10,814 nt of DNA from Bacteroidales bacterium (GCA_004557315.1 SFEH01000073.1:1-10814); one strand, 5' to 3'; shown: positions 1 to 7,708, numbered from the stretch's first letter. Notes: generated by a model not told the origin, from the letters alone. Numbers and translations are program-made.

Positions 1-1009
1 AGTTAGCACCTGGCTCCTTAGTACGATCGAGGACGCAAACCTTCTTGACAGAAGCAGGAAGAGCCTCCTTGAGGTACTTGAGAGAGAATGGACGGTAGAG
101 GTGAACACTGATCAAACCTACCTTCTCGCCCTGTGCAACCTTATAATCGATGACCTCCTTGATACACTCGGTAGCAGAGCCCATAGCAACGATGATGTTC
201 TCGGCATCTGGTGCTCCGTAGTAGTCGAATGGACGGTGCTTGCGGCCAGTGATAGCAGAAACCTGATCCATGTACTTGGCAACGATATCTGGAACTGCCT
301 CGTAGTATGGATTAGAAGACTCACGGTGAGCGAAGAACACATCTGGGTTCTCGGCCATACCACGCATCTCAGGATGCTCAGGAGAGAGTGCACGCTCACG
401 GAAAGCCTTAACAGCATCCCAGTCAACAAGAGGACGGAGATCCTCCTGGTCAACAACCTCAATCTTCTGATACTCGTGAGATGTGCGGAAACCATCGAAG
501 AAGTTGAGGAAAGGAACGCGGCTTGTGAGAGTAGCGAGGTGAGCAACTGCAGAGATATCCATAACTTCCTGTACTGAACCCTCAGCGAGCATAGCAAAAC
601 CAGTCTGGCGGCATGCCATTACGTCCTGATGGTCACCGAAGATACAGAGAGCGTGAGAAGCCAGCGTACGAGCAGAAACATGGAACACAGATGGGATAAG
701 CTCACCTGCGATCTTATACATATTAGGGATCATCAGGAGAAGACCCTGTGATGCGGTAAATGTAGTAGTGAGAGCGCCTGCCTGAAGTGAACCGTGAACT
801 GCACCAGCAGCTCCACCTTCAGACTGCATTTCCTGAACAAGGACTGTCTCGCCGAAGATGTTCTTACGGCCCTGTGCAGCCCATTCGTCGACATTTTCAG
901 CCATCGGAGATGATGGAGTGATAGGGTAGATAGCAGCCACCTCTGAGAACATATACGCGATATGTGCCGCAGCTGTATTACCATCACATGTCATGAATTT
1001 TTTAGCCAT
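1..1009 (-). CDS. nifJ: Pyruvate:ferredoxin (flavodoxin) oxidoreductase, N-terminal part (3' end outside window)
   Basis: Oxidatively decarboxylates pyruvate to acetyl-CoA and CO2 in the cytoplasm using thiamine diphosphate and Fe-S clusters, passing electrons to ferredoxin or flavodoxin; it is central to anaerobic fermentation. I translated 336 codons from ATG at 1009 with no stop before the left edge; the full family protein is about 1,180 residues. Visible are the N-terminal pyrimidine-binding domain (about 1-235) and the start of the transketolase C-terminal-like domain II (from about 243). YPITPSSPMAE at 28-38 puts Thr31, and VSARTLASHA at 111-120 puts Arg114, at the positions known as substrate-binding residues in the Desulfovibrio africanus enzyme; Glu64 matches the cofactor-activating glutamate. 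Codon use looks like that of a highly expressed gene (CGT/CGC for Arg, frequent GCT and GGT). It lies 47 bases downstream of the ATPase gene, but is probably expressed mainly from its own promoter. Fe-S and cofactor-anchoring C-terminal domains are not in the window. Confidence 0.95.
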   Translation of the reverse strand, partial: MAKKFMTCDGNTAAAHIAYMFSEVAAIYPITPSSPMAENVDEWAAQGRKNIFGETVLVQEMQSEGGAAGAVHGSLQAGALTTTFTASQGLLLMIPNMYKIAGELIPSVFHVSARTLASHALCIFGDHQDVMACRQTGFAMLAEGSVQEVMDISAVAHLATLTSRVPFLNFFDGFRTSHEYQKIEVVDQEDLRPLVDWDAVKAFRERALSPEHPEMRGMAENPDVFFAHRESSNPYYEAVPDIVAKYMDQVSAITGRKHRPFDYYGAPDAENIIVAMGSATECIKEVIDYKVAQGEKVGLISVHLYRPFSLKYLKEALPASVKKVCVLDRTKEPGAN

Positions 1010-1031
1010 TGTGAATTTGATTAAATGATTA

Positions 1032-1061
1032 AAAATATAAAAATGATATACACGTATCAAT
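1032..1061 (-). promoter_or_regulatory. Weak candidate promoter for the pyruvate oxidoreductase gene
   Basis: On the minus strand, ATTG (1061-1058) is followed after 18 bases by TATATTTT (1039-1032), one mismatch from the Bacteroidetes -7 box TAnnTTTG. Transcription would begin near 1026, about 17 bases before the ATG. The -33 element would overlap the TGA stop of the ATPase gene. Both boxes and the spacing are imperfect in a very AT-rich stretch, so this is tentative. Confidence 0.3.
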
Positions 1062-2241
1062 ATAGGAATCCGAACAGCCAGAGTGGAATCACGTTGTCGT
1101 GTCCAATCTCGAGGTTGTCGATAGCATAGTAATACTCTGGATTATTCTTTGTGCGCACCACCCAGTCGCAGACGCGGAAACGGTCGCGCTGGTTGATGAG
1201 GAACTGAACGTTACGTTCGTTCGACTTGTTCAAACGGTTGTCCTTGTGAAGCATATTGTAGAAGAAGGTCTCGCGCAGCTGACGAGGCTCCACTTCGTTG
1301 AGACATGTCGGATAAAGGATGTTGGTGTTGTGCATATAGACGACAGCCGGCTTCTTCGGGAACTGCTCATCGACCGAGTAGAGCATGTTGATGAGACGTG
1401 CCTCCTTGAGGTAGCTGAGGTAGTTGACCACAGTGGCGCGGCTGGTCTCGATGCTCTTTGCCAAAAGACTCACGTTAGGCGAACATGGAGCCTCCTGTGC
1501 AAGGATATGAAGCAGTTTCTTGAGTTTTGGAAGATAGCTGAGTTCTATCTCCTTGAGGAAGAGAATATCGACCTCAAGCATGGTATTCATATTCTTAATG
1601 AGCATCTCGCTGTAGTTCTTCTTCTCAAGGAAGAACGGATAGAAACCATGGTGGATGTAGTCCTTGAAATAAGAGAGCGGCTTAATGACGCTGCTTATCT
1701 CTGTGGCTATCTGCTGATGGTTGGTAATAATCTGCTCATAGCTGTATGGACGGAAGTTGGTACCAGCTACGAGATTGATGTATTCGCGGAACGAGAAGCC
1801 ACGGAGGTTGTATGAATCGACGAGTCCATTGAGCACAGGATTAGCATCCTTGAGGCGCATCACTGTCGAGCCCGCAAAGATGATCTGAATGCGTGGGAAC
1901 TGGTCATGGATAAACTTCAGCTCTTCGCTCCAACCTGGATACTTGAATATCTCATCGATGAGCAAAGTGCGTCCACCCTGCTGCTGGAAAGCAGAGACGA
2001 ATTCTCGGAGAGTGTGGGTAAAGAAGTAGAAATGGTTCATGTTGATGTACAAGCACCTTCTATCATCCGGTCCATACTTCTCCAATGCATATTGGAGCAA
2101 GAAGGTTGTCTTACCTACACCTCGACTACCCTTGATACCAATCAGACGGCTGGTCCAATTGATTTCTTCCATCAATTCTCTACGTACCGGGCTATAGACA
2201 TGCTCGACCAGGTACTTATGAGTTCTAAAAAAAGTATCCAC
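1057..2241 (-). CDS. AAA_14/DUF4143-family P-loop ATPase
   Basis: A 394-residue cytoplasmic ATPase of the AAA_14 class common in Bacteroidetes; its biological role is unknown. Walker A GSRGVGKT is at residues 38-45, Walker B LLIDEI at 93-98, and a sensor-1-like IIFAGST near 120-126. A winged-helix-like stretch follows (about 253-285, with LLAKSIETSRATVVNYL). The C-terminal DUF4143-like part has RETFFYNML, then a degenerate region, and ends in the tail (EIGHDNVIPLWLFG) typical of this Bacteroidetes family. I see no clear PD-(D/E)XK nuclease motif here. The start is GTG at 2241-2239: in-frame TAA at 2259-2257 blocks extension, and the next ATG (residue 24) would remove conserved sequence before the P-loop. 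It has its own promoter and sits alone between miaA and nifJ. Such genes are often scattered and transferred between strains, but base composition here is close to that of its neighbours. Family assignment is firm; function is not. Confidence 0.88.
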   Translation of the reverse strand: MDTFFRTHKYLVEHVYSPVRRELMEEINWTSRLIGIKGSRGVGKTTFLLQYALEKYGPDDRRCLYINMNHFYFFTHTLREFVSAFQQQGGRTLLIDEIFKYPGWSEELKFIHDQFPRIQIIFAGSTVMRLKDANPVLNGLVDSYNLRGFSFREYINLVAGTNFRPYSYEQIITNHQQIATEISSVIKPLSYFKDYIHHGFYPFFLEKKNYSEMLIKNMNTMLEVDILFLKEIELSYLPKLKKLLHILAQEAPCSPNVSLLAKSIETSRATVVNYLSYLKEARLINMLYSVDEQFPKKPAVVYMHNTNILYPTCLNEVEPRQLRETFFYNMLHKDNRLNKSNERNVQFLINQRDRFRVCDWVVRTKNNPEYYYAIDNLEIGHDNVIPLWLFGFLY

Positions 2242-2285
2242 TTTATTACTACTATTTTAAGGGTTGACCATTAAGAATATTGCTG

Positions 2286-2316
2286 CAAAGATAATAATAA
2301 TGAATTAATCTGCAAA
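2286..2316 (-). promoter_or_regulatory. Bacteroidetes-type promoter for the AAA ATPase gene
   Basis: Minus-strand TTTG (2316-2313), a 19-base AT-rich spacer, then TATCTTTG (2293-2286). This matches both the -33 TTTG and -7 TAnnTTTG boxes of the Bacteroidetes primary sigma factor at the expected spacing. Transcription should start near 2280, giving a leader of about 38 bases to the GTG start and placing the in-frame ATG mini-ORF (2271-2257) inside the transcript. Confidence 0.7.
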
Positions 2317-2347
2317 GTCTAAATTGCATTATTTTTGGCGAAATTAC

Positions 2348-2364
2348 AAAAAAGTGCGTTTTTT
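2348..2364. terminator. Weak A6/T6 hairpin after miaA, possible terminator
   Basis: Six A, a five-base loop (GTGCG on the plus strand) and six T form a small AT-only hairpin about 35 bases past the miaA stop, followed in the minus direction by a run of T. The position suits the end of the five-gene operon, but the stem has no G-C pairs, so termination efficiency is doubtful. Confidence 0.25.
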
Positions 2365-2398
2365 CATTATTATCATGCTTTTTTGAGACGTTAGCGGT

Positions 2399-3349
2399 CT
2401 ATGTTTTTGCCTGAAATTCGTCATAAAGCTGGCGTACGATGGCAATTTTTGCTTCGCGCGGCTCGGCATAATCGATCCAATGAATCTTCGTTCCGCGTCG
2501 CTCCATGCCCCTGAACCATGTCATCTGACGCTTGGCAAACTGATGGATGGCAATCTCGAGCTGATCCACCATCTCCTGATATGAGAGCTTGCCGATGACG
2601 TGGAGCGTGAGGTACTTGTACTCCAGTCCGTAGTAGATGAGATCGTCGGGCTGAATGCCTCGGTCGAGCAGTCCGCGCACCTCGTCGATCATACCTGCTT
2701 CAAGTCGCTCGTAGAGTCGCTTGGTGATACGCTCGCGCCTCACGTCACGGTCGATGTTGATGCCTACGACCAGACTCTTGACCGCCGGATAGCCCGTGAG
2801 CTGCTCGGCATGAGTGCGGTAGTAGTCGCGTATCTCTATCTCTCGTATGGCACGCTTGGCCGTATCGGTGTCGGTGGTGTTGTGGAGTGTCTTGTAGGTC
2901 TTCAGTATGGCTTCAAGTTCGGCAAGACTCTTGCCCTCAAGCTGACGGCGCAACTCGGGGTTCTCTGGCACCTCGTGCATCTCATAGCCGCGAAGGACAG
3001 ACTCGACATAGAGTCCACTGCCTCCGCAGAGCACAGGAATCTTTCCGCGCGAAACCATATCGTCATAGACGCGATGGAAATCGCTCTGGTATTCATAGAT
3101 GCTGTACTTGTAGCCGGGTTCGCGGATGTCGATGAGATGGTAGGGCACCACACGGATGATGTTGCCCTGACTATCGCGCACCACATAGTCGTCGAGATCC
3201 TTGCCAGTGCCTAAAGTCATGCCACGATAGAACTGGCGACTGTCGGCACTTATCACCTCGCTGTCGTAAGCCAAGGCTACATCGACCGCCAAGCGTGTCT
3301 TGCCACAAGCCGTAGGGCCTACGATTGTGATCATTGGTTTGTCAAGCAT
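2399..3349 (-). CDS. miaA: tRNA dimethylallyltransferase (MiaA)
   Basis: Transfers a dimethylallyl group from dimethylallyl diphosphate to N6 of adenosine 37, next to the anticodon, in tRNAs reading codons that begin with U; cytoplasmic. The length, 316 residues, equals that of the Escherichia coli enzyme. The P-loop GPTACGKT is at 11-18, ISADSRQFYRG at 33-43 carries the catalytic-type Asp36, HLIDI is at 71-75, GGSGLYVESVLRG at 109-121, and the tRNA-contact region KRQMTWFRGMERR lies near the C-terminus. It differs from textbook MiaA after the DSRQ motif (TLGTGKDLDDY in place of the usual GTAKP), which resembles one of the two MiaA paralogs found in many Bacteroides. A second copy elsewhere in the genome is therefore likely, but that is inference. 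ATG at 3349 is 6 bases after the stop of the SpoIID-domain gene, indicating co-transcription; miaA is the last gene of the block. Confidence 0.93.
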   Translation of the reverse strand: MLDKPMITIVGPTACGKTRLAVDVALAYDSEVISADSRQFYRGMTLGTGKDLDDYVVRDSQGNIIRVVPYHLIDIREPGYKYSIYEYQSDFHRVYDDMVSRGKIPVLCGGSGLYVESVLRGYEMHEVPENPELRRQLEGKSLAELEAILKTYKTLHNTTDTDTAKRAIREIEIRDYYRTHAEQLTGYPAVKSLVVGINIDRDVRRERITKRLYERLEAGMIDEVRGLLDRGIQPDDLIYYGLEYKYLTLHVIGKLSYQEMVDQLEIAIHQFAKRQMTWFRGMERRGTKIHWIDYAEPREAKIAIVRQLYDEFQAKT

Positions 3350-3355
3350 ATCGCG

Positions 3356-5404
3356 TTAATATATCTTGTGGATGGTTGCTGATGCAAAATAATGATTGAG
3401 TATCTCGGTGTGAGTGAAGCCCTTGAGACTCATGCAGGCGGCTCCAATCTGACAGAGTCCGACGCCATGTCCCCAGCCTTTTCCACTGAAGTTAAAGGTC
3501 TTCTGTGGAGATGCTGACGATGAGGCTTCTTCCACTGTGCTGGTTGTGACGTCGAAAGCAGAGCTGTAGAGATGAGACTCGGAGAAGGCCTTGCGGATGA
3601 AGAGTTCCTTGCCAATCACCACAGTGCGGCCGGTGCCTACGACCTTGAGATACTCTATTCTGCCCGAAGCGCCACGCTTGAGCGGGATGAGTTCGAGGAT
3701 AGTGCCTACCTTGAGTCCAGTCTTCTTCTCGAACAAGGCAGAGATCTCGTCTTGCGTGAGAGTGACTGTCCAGCGATAGAAGTCATAGGTCTTCTGGTCG
3801 TAGTCGTTCAGGACGAGTTTCAGCACTTCGCTGTCGGAGGTGTTGCAATATGGATCTTCGACAGACTGCAGATAGTGATAGTCCTCATCCTGCCAACAGG
3901 TGTCGAACGACTCGGTGACACCGCCACAGCACTTCGAAAAACGCGCGTCGCAGATGTTGCCTTCACTGTCAAGCAGCACCTCTCCCCTCGTCTCTTCAAC
4001 CGCCTGTGCCACAAGTGGCGAGACCTGACGGGAGATGCCCTGATAACGCTGGCAGTGATCGTCGGCACAGACATCATAGAGAGTGTGCTGGTCATGATCC
4101 CACCATTTCACGACAATATCAGACGAAGGAATATCGGCAAACAGCTGTTCATCGGCCTTGGCATATACATTATTAATAATATAATGCTCTGGGGCTTGAT
4201 GCTTGGCGTTCTGAATCTGCCGCAGCACCCACGAACGAGAGATGATAGCATGGGTCTTGAGGAGCTCAAGGTTGTTGGTAGCCGACATCTCGCTTGAGAT
4301 CACGCTCTTGAGATATTCCTCGACAGGTACGAGGTTGATGGCATGGAGAGCACCTTGACGGGCAATGACATGAAGCGAGCCATTGAAGACCTGAGTCTCG
4401 CTCTGCTCCCAATGGAAGTCCTTGCCTATGGTGACGCCTTCGATGGTGAAAGGCTGTGCATGAGTCCAGTATTCGCTTATCTCGCGTTTCTCCGAACGGT
4501 TGGTGCTGTAGTCCATCACATCGAGGATGCGGTCTTCATCGATATAGGTCATCGCATGGACACGTTCTTCAGCCGAGAAGAAGATCTGCTTAGCATCCAC
4601 TACCCCAACCTTGATGAGTGGCTCGCTCAACTGACACTGACCAAGGATGTCGCTAAGGAGAGCAGCATCCATCTTGTCGAAATCCTCCTCGCGCACCAGA
4701 GGCACAATGCCGCAGAACTCGAGCGAAGCAGGACTGATGAGGCAACGGTCGGTACCTTCGGCACTGTATTGCCAAGGACGGTGCTGACGGCGGTCGATGA
4801 CGAGCCAATAGGAATGGTCGCCTTCGGTCCATGTGACGATGTTCTTATAGTCAGAATCGTCGATATTTGGCATTTTCTCGGTCACACCTGCCTCCAGTTG
4901 CGCTTCCTTGCTCCATGAGACAAGCGGCACCAGGGCTTTGGGCACAGCCTGGAAATGCATGTGATCGGGTGCAGAAGCGCCTGAACAAGCTCCATTGAAG
5001 AAGATCAGATAGTCGGGCATGAGATCGGCAATAAATGCCATATCCCACATCCTGCCCTTGATGTCCTGATGGGTATGTTCACGGCACACGATGGTGAAGT
5101 GACGCTCTACGATTGGGAACGGATTGACGAGTATGTCGTATTCGTGCTTCAATGGCAAGGTCACCACTGTCATTGCCAGCTGCTCCTGCGGACGAGCCGA
5201 CTGACAGAGGAAGCATGGTCGTTCGACCTTGCCTGACTCAACCTTGGCTGCAGCACTCTTGATGCGCCCAGGATTGAAGACAAGCGTGTATTGTCTGTTG
5301 CCAAGACTGATGTCCTTATGTTTTGCCTGCGACAGGGATTCATATCTCTCACGGCACTCTTGCCAGAGGTTCAGCTGCTCTTGATAGAAACTTTCGATAT
5401 TCAT
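3356..5404 (-). CDS. DUF4922 (HIT-like) - SpoIID/LytB fusion protein
   Basis: A 682-residue two-part protein. Residues about 1-290 are DUF4922, a HIT/GalT-like fold: PCFLC (63-67, a possible metal-binding pair), NPFPIVERHFTIV (94-106) and a histidine-triad-like HMHFQ (148-152). Related families transfer or hydrolyse nucleotide and sugar phosphates. Residues about 320-682 are a SpoIID/LytB domain, the family of lytic transglycosylases acting on stem-peptide-free peptidoglycan. It keeps the putative catalytic Glu372 in SSEMSAT, a zinc-site-like CADDHC (446-451), KCCGGVTE (491-498) and the terminal GKGWGHGVGLCQIGA (641-655). No signal peptide or membrane segment is visible: the N-terminus is polar (MNIESFYQEQLNLWQECRER), unlike exported SpoIID proteins. 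Its ATG overlaps the stop of the upstream glycosyltransferase (ATGA, 5404-5401), so the two are translationally coupled. Domain calls are firm; substrate and location are unknown. Confidence 0.88.
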   Translation of the reverse strand: MNIESFYQEQLNLWQECRERYESLSQAKHKDISLGNRQYTLVFNPGRIKSAAAKVESGKVERPCFLCQSARPQEQLAMTVVTLPLKHEYDILVNPFPIVERHFTIVCREHTHQDIKGRMWDMAFIADLMPDYLIFFNGACSGASAPDHMHFQAVPKALVPLVSWSKEAQLEAGVTEKMPNIDDSDYKNIVTWTEGDHSYWLVIDRRQHRPWQYSAEGTDRCLISPASLEFCGIVPLVREEDFDKMDAALLSDILGQCQLSEPLIKVGVVDAKQIFFSAEERVHAMTYIDEDRILDVMDYSTNRSEKREISEYWTHAQPFTIEGVTIGKDFHWEQSETQVFNGSLHVIARQGALHAINLVPVEEYLKSVISSEMSATNNLELLKTHAIISRSWVLRQIQNAKHQAPEHYIINNVYAKADEQLFADIPSSDIVVKWWDHDQHTLYDVCADDHCQRYQGISRQVSPLVAQAVEETRGEVLLDSEGNICDARFSKCCGGVTESFDTCWQDEDYHYLQSVEDPYCNTSDSEVLKLVLNDYDQKTYDFYRWTVTLTQDEISALFEKKTGLKVGTILELIPLKRGASGRIEYLKVVGTGRTVVIGKELFIRKAFSESHLYSSAFDVTTSTVEEASSSASPQKTFNFSGKGWGHGVGLCQIGAACMSLKGFTHTEILNHYFASATIHKIY

Positions 5405-6768
5405 TTTCTTGCCAGAATTTCAATTGTACGGATACGGTCTTTATAGAAGTTGTTGCGGTTGATCTTGTCACGCGAGAGGGCTGCATCACTGTTGCCCGAC
5501 CAACGGCGGCAATCGTAGAGCGAGTCGTAGATACGGCCAATGCGGTATTCGCGGCAGATGCGCAACATGGCTGCATAGTCTTCGCCATAGCTTGTATTGG
5601 GCAAAGGATGCTGGCGCAGAAGGTCGCGTCGGAAACCACGAGGAGCACCGAGTCCGTTGATGCGAAGTGCATTGTTCATTCCATTGTCAGTTGTCCATTC
5701 ACGGTGGTCGATCACTCCTGGAGGCAACTCCTGAAGGTTGAAGTCGGTGAGGCGGTAGCTGCCTACCACTGCCATACAGTCCTGCTCGGTAAAAGCATCG
5801 ACCATGCGCTGCAGAGTGTCAGTGCCGCTATATATATCGTCGCTGTCGAGCTGCACAATGTAGTCACCGCAATGTGGCGAGCTGACTGCCTTGTTCCAGC
5901 ATCCGCCAATCTTGAGCATGTCCTCATCAGGAACGATGTGCACCAGACGGCTGTCGGTATTTGCTATCTCGTTGAGCACCTCGGTGGTGCCATCGGTCGA
6001 ATGGTTATCGACCACAATGACATTGAATGGGAAGGTGGTCTGTTGAGACAATGCTGAAGTGACAGCATCGCGTATGGTCCTGACACGGTTGAAGACTGGT
6101 ATGACAACCGATGCCCTCACCTCCGAATGGCTGTCGAGCAAAGTGGCTGGCTTCATCTGGCTATGGTTGATCCATGCGCCAAGACGACGGAGATAGTCGG
6201 TGAAGACTCGCTCGTATTCGACCTGAACATTGCGGTTGCGTGGGTTGACATAATCGAACTGCGAGGTGTGCTCCTCAGCTGTCGGGATGAAGCTGTAAAG
6301 AAACTCGTTGATGTGGAAAGGCAATGTCTTGAGCGACAGAAGCAGTCGCATCTGGTACCAAGAAGCAAACTCACAAGAAGTAAGCGACTTGAACTCATCG
6401 GCAACAGACAGGAAGTCGCATGCTCTGATCATGACAAGATGACCAAAGTCGAAATCGTCGCGCACGCTACCGAGCTGATAGTCTATGCACTCCATTTCGG
6501 CGAGAGTGTCAGCTGACAGTTCGCGGAAATCTGAATAGGTCATTGATGCTCCTGTATCTGCCAGAATATTCTGGAGTCGGAGCACTTCCTGATCAGTTAT
6601 CTCGATTGTTCCCGAGCCAATCTTCAGCAAGAGGAATGGCTTGCGCGATGAAGAGAGAGCTTCTGCCAATGACGAAATGTCGGCAGAAGACATCAGCGGT
6701 GACTTGGCACATGTGACGAAGGCATCGACCGCAGTGAGGCTATCTGTTGCAATGGTTATCTTGCTCAT
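5401..6768 (-). CDS. Family 2 glycosyltransferase with an extra degenerate N-terminal GT-A-like domain
   Basis: 455 residues, no signal peptide or membrane segment, so presumably cytoplasmic. The C-terminal half (about 218-425) is a complete GT2 (GT-A) domain: VVIPVFNRVRTIRDAV (221-236), IVVDNHSTDGT (251-261), the metal-binding DSDD (308-311), a GEDY acid-base motif (395-398) and an RRW motif (421-423). It should transfer a sugar from a nucleotide-sugar donor by inversion; the acceptor is unknown. The N-terminal half (about 1-170) recalls a second GT-A-like fold seen in similar Bacteroidetes proteins (DTGASMTYSDF at 71-81, IDYQLGSVRDDFDFG at 95-109), but I find no equivalent of the catalytic acid-base pair, so it is probably inactive or a specificity domain. 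The gene starts at ATG 6768, 31 bases after the hydrolase gene, and its stop overlaps the start of the SpoIID-domain gene by 4 bases. The partner suggests a shared glycan substrate (inference). Confidence 0.87.
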   Translation of the reverse strand: MSKITIATDSLTAVDAFVTCAKSPLMSSADISSLAEALSSSRKPFLLLKIGSGTIEITDQEVLRLQNILADTGASMTYSDFRELSADTLAEMECIDYQLGSVRDDFDFGHLVMIRACDFLSVADEFKSLTSCEFASWYQMRLLLSLKTLPFHINEFLYSFIPTAEEHTSQFDYVNPRNRNVQVEYERVFTDYLRRLGAWINHSQMKPATLLDSHSEVRASVVIPVFNRVRTIRDAVTSALSQQTTFPFNVIVVDNHSTDGTTEVLNEIANTDSRLVHIVPDEDMLKIGGCWNKAVSSPHCGDYIVQLDSDDIYSGTDTLQRMVDAFTEQDCMAVVGSYRLTDFNLQELPPGVIDHREWTTDNGMNNALRINGLGAPRGFRRDLLRQHPLPNTSYGEDYAAMLRICREYRIGRIYDSLYDCRRWSGNSDAALSRDKINRNNFYKDRIRTIEILARK

Positions 6769-6799
6769 ACATAGTTGCTGTTATCGTTGGTATTATGAA

Positions 6800-7669
6800 T
6801 CAGAACTCCAGTGTGAGTTGTTTTGGTTCTTTTGGCATCGATCCTCCGAAAGTATAGACAAGCGAAGTGGAGTTACGCATCAGCACGCTGAGCACCACCT
6901 CCTCACCTATGGCTGCGCCCTCCTTGCGTAGAGCCTCTTCGGCTGTGCGATAGGCTATGTCGGGCGTATTGTTCTCGTGACTGAGGTGACAGAGGAAGAG
7001 ATGACGGAGCGACTTGTGATAGATGTCGTGGATCAGTTCGGCACATTCCTTGTTGCTGAGATGCCCTCCTTCACCACGGACACGCTTCTTTAGATAGACA
7101 GGATAAGGACCATTCATGAGCATGTCGATGTCGTGGTTTGATTCGACTACGATATGATCGGCCATTGAGAGATAATGACGAATGTCGTCGGTCACTACTC
7201 CGCAGTCGGTCACAATGCAGAACTTGACAGGCGCATCGCCCTCCTCGCACACTTCAATGTAATAGCCCACGTTGTCGTTGGAATCGTGAGGCACCATAAA
7301 CGGCGTGACCTTGAAAAAAGTGCCAGGGATGAGAGTCTCGACATCACGCTCAATGTTACGGCGCGAGGCATTGGTCAGTTTCTTCGACATACCGTAGTTG
7401 CGTTCCATTCCGCCATGCACAGCCCTGGTGGCATAGACAGGGATGTGGTAAATCTCGCCTATGCTGCCTGCCGAACGGATATGGTCGGTGTGATCGTGAG
7501 TGATGAGCAATCCCATAATCTTATCGAACGACAAGCCATTCTCTTTTAGGTTCTTCTGGATGGTGCGCACAGGAATGCCTGCGTCGATAAGTATTGCCTT
7601 GCGTCCGGCTTCGAGGTAGTAGCAGTTGCCGCTGCTTCCGCTCGACAGACTCATGAATTTGACCTTCAT
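6800..7669 (-). CDS. MBL-fold metallo-hydrolase, WalJ/YycJ-like
   Basis: A 289-residue cytoplasmic metallo-beta-lactamase-fold enzyme. The characteristic N-terminus FMSLSSGSSGNCYYLE is at 5-20, the dinuclear metal motif HDHTDH at 58-63, VPHDS near 126-130, VTDCG (Asp155) at 153-157, VESNHD at 175-180, GGHLSN at 201-206 and CHLSHEN at 227-233. This set is the YycJ/WalJ signature. In Bacillus-type bacteria WalJ is linked to the WalKR cell-wall regulon and has 5' exonuclease activity, with a proposed link between replication and division. In Bacteroidetes the family is common but not tied to WalKR, and no WalKR gene is visible here. I chose ATG at 7669 over the TTG one codon upstream (7672) because conservation begins at MKVKFMSLSSG. 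It lies 39 bases after the methyltransferase gene and 31 before the glycosyltransferase gene. Confidence 0.9.
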   Translation of the reverse strand: MKVKFMSLSSGSSGNCYYLEAGRKAILIDAGIPVRTIQKNLKENGLSFDKIMGLLITHDHTDHIRSAGSIGEIYHIPVYATRAVHGGMERNYGMSKKLTNASRRNIERDVETLIPGTFFKVTPFMVPHDSNDNVGYYIEVCEEGDAPVKFCIVTDCGVVTDDIRHYLSMADHIVVESNHDIDMLMNGPYPVYLKKRVRGEGGHLSNKECAELIHDIYHKSLRHLFLCHLSHENNTPDIAYRTAEEALRKEGAAIGEEVVLSVLMRNSTSLVYTFGGSMPKEPKQLTLEF

Positions 7670-7708
7670 CAATTGAATGTTAATGATTTGTTACTAAAGA
7701 AAATGGGC

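Noticed and set aside
101..577. Plus-strand open frame of 158 codons near the left edge
   Set aside because: Shadow of nifJ: the minus strand reads the pyruvate oxidoreductase without interruption from 1009 to the edge with conserved active-site residues.
5323..6057. Long plus-strand open frame (244 codons) antisense to the glycosyltransferase gene
   Set aside because: It overlaps a clear glycosyltransferase with intact motifs, has no recognisable domain, and long antisense frames are expected at this composition. The same applies to 1099-1815, 2600-3214, 3572-4297, 4343-4918 and 8021-8437.
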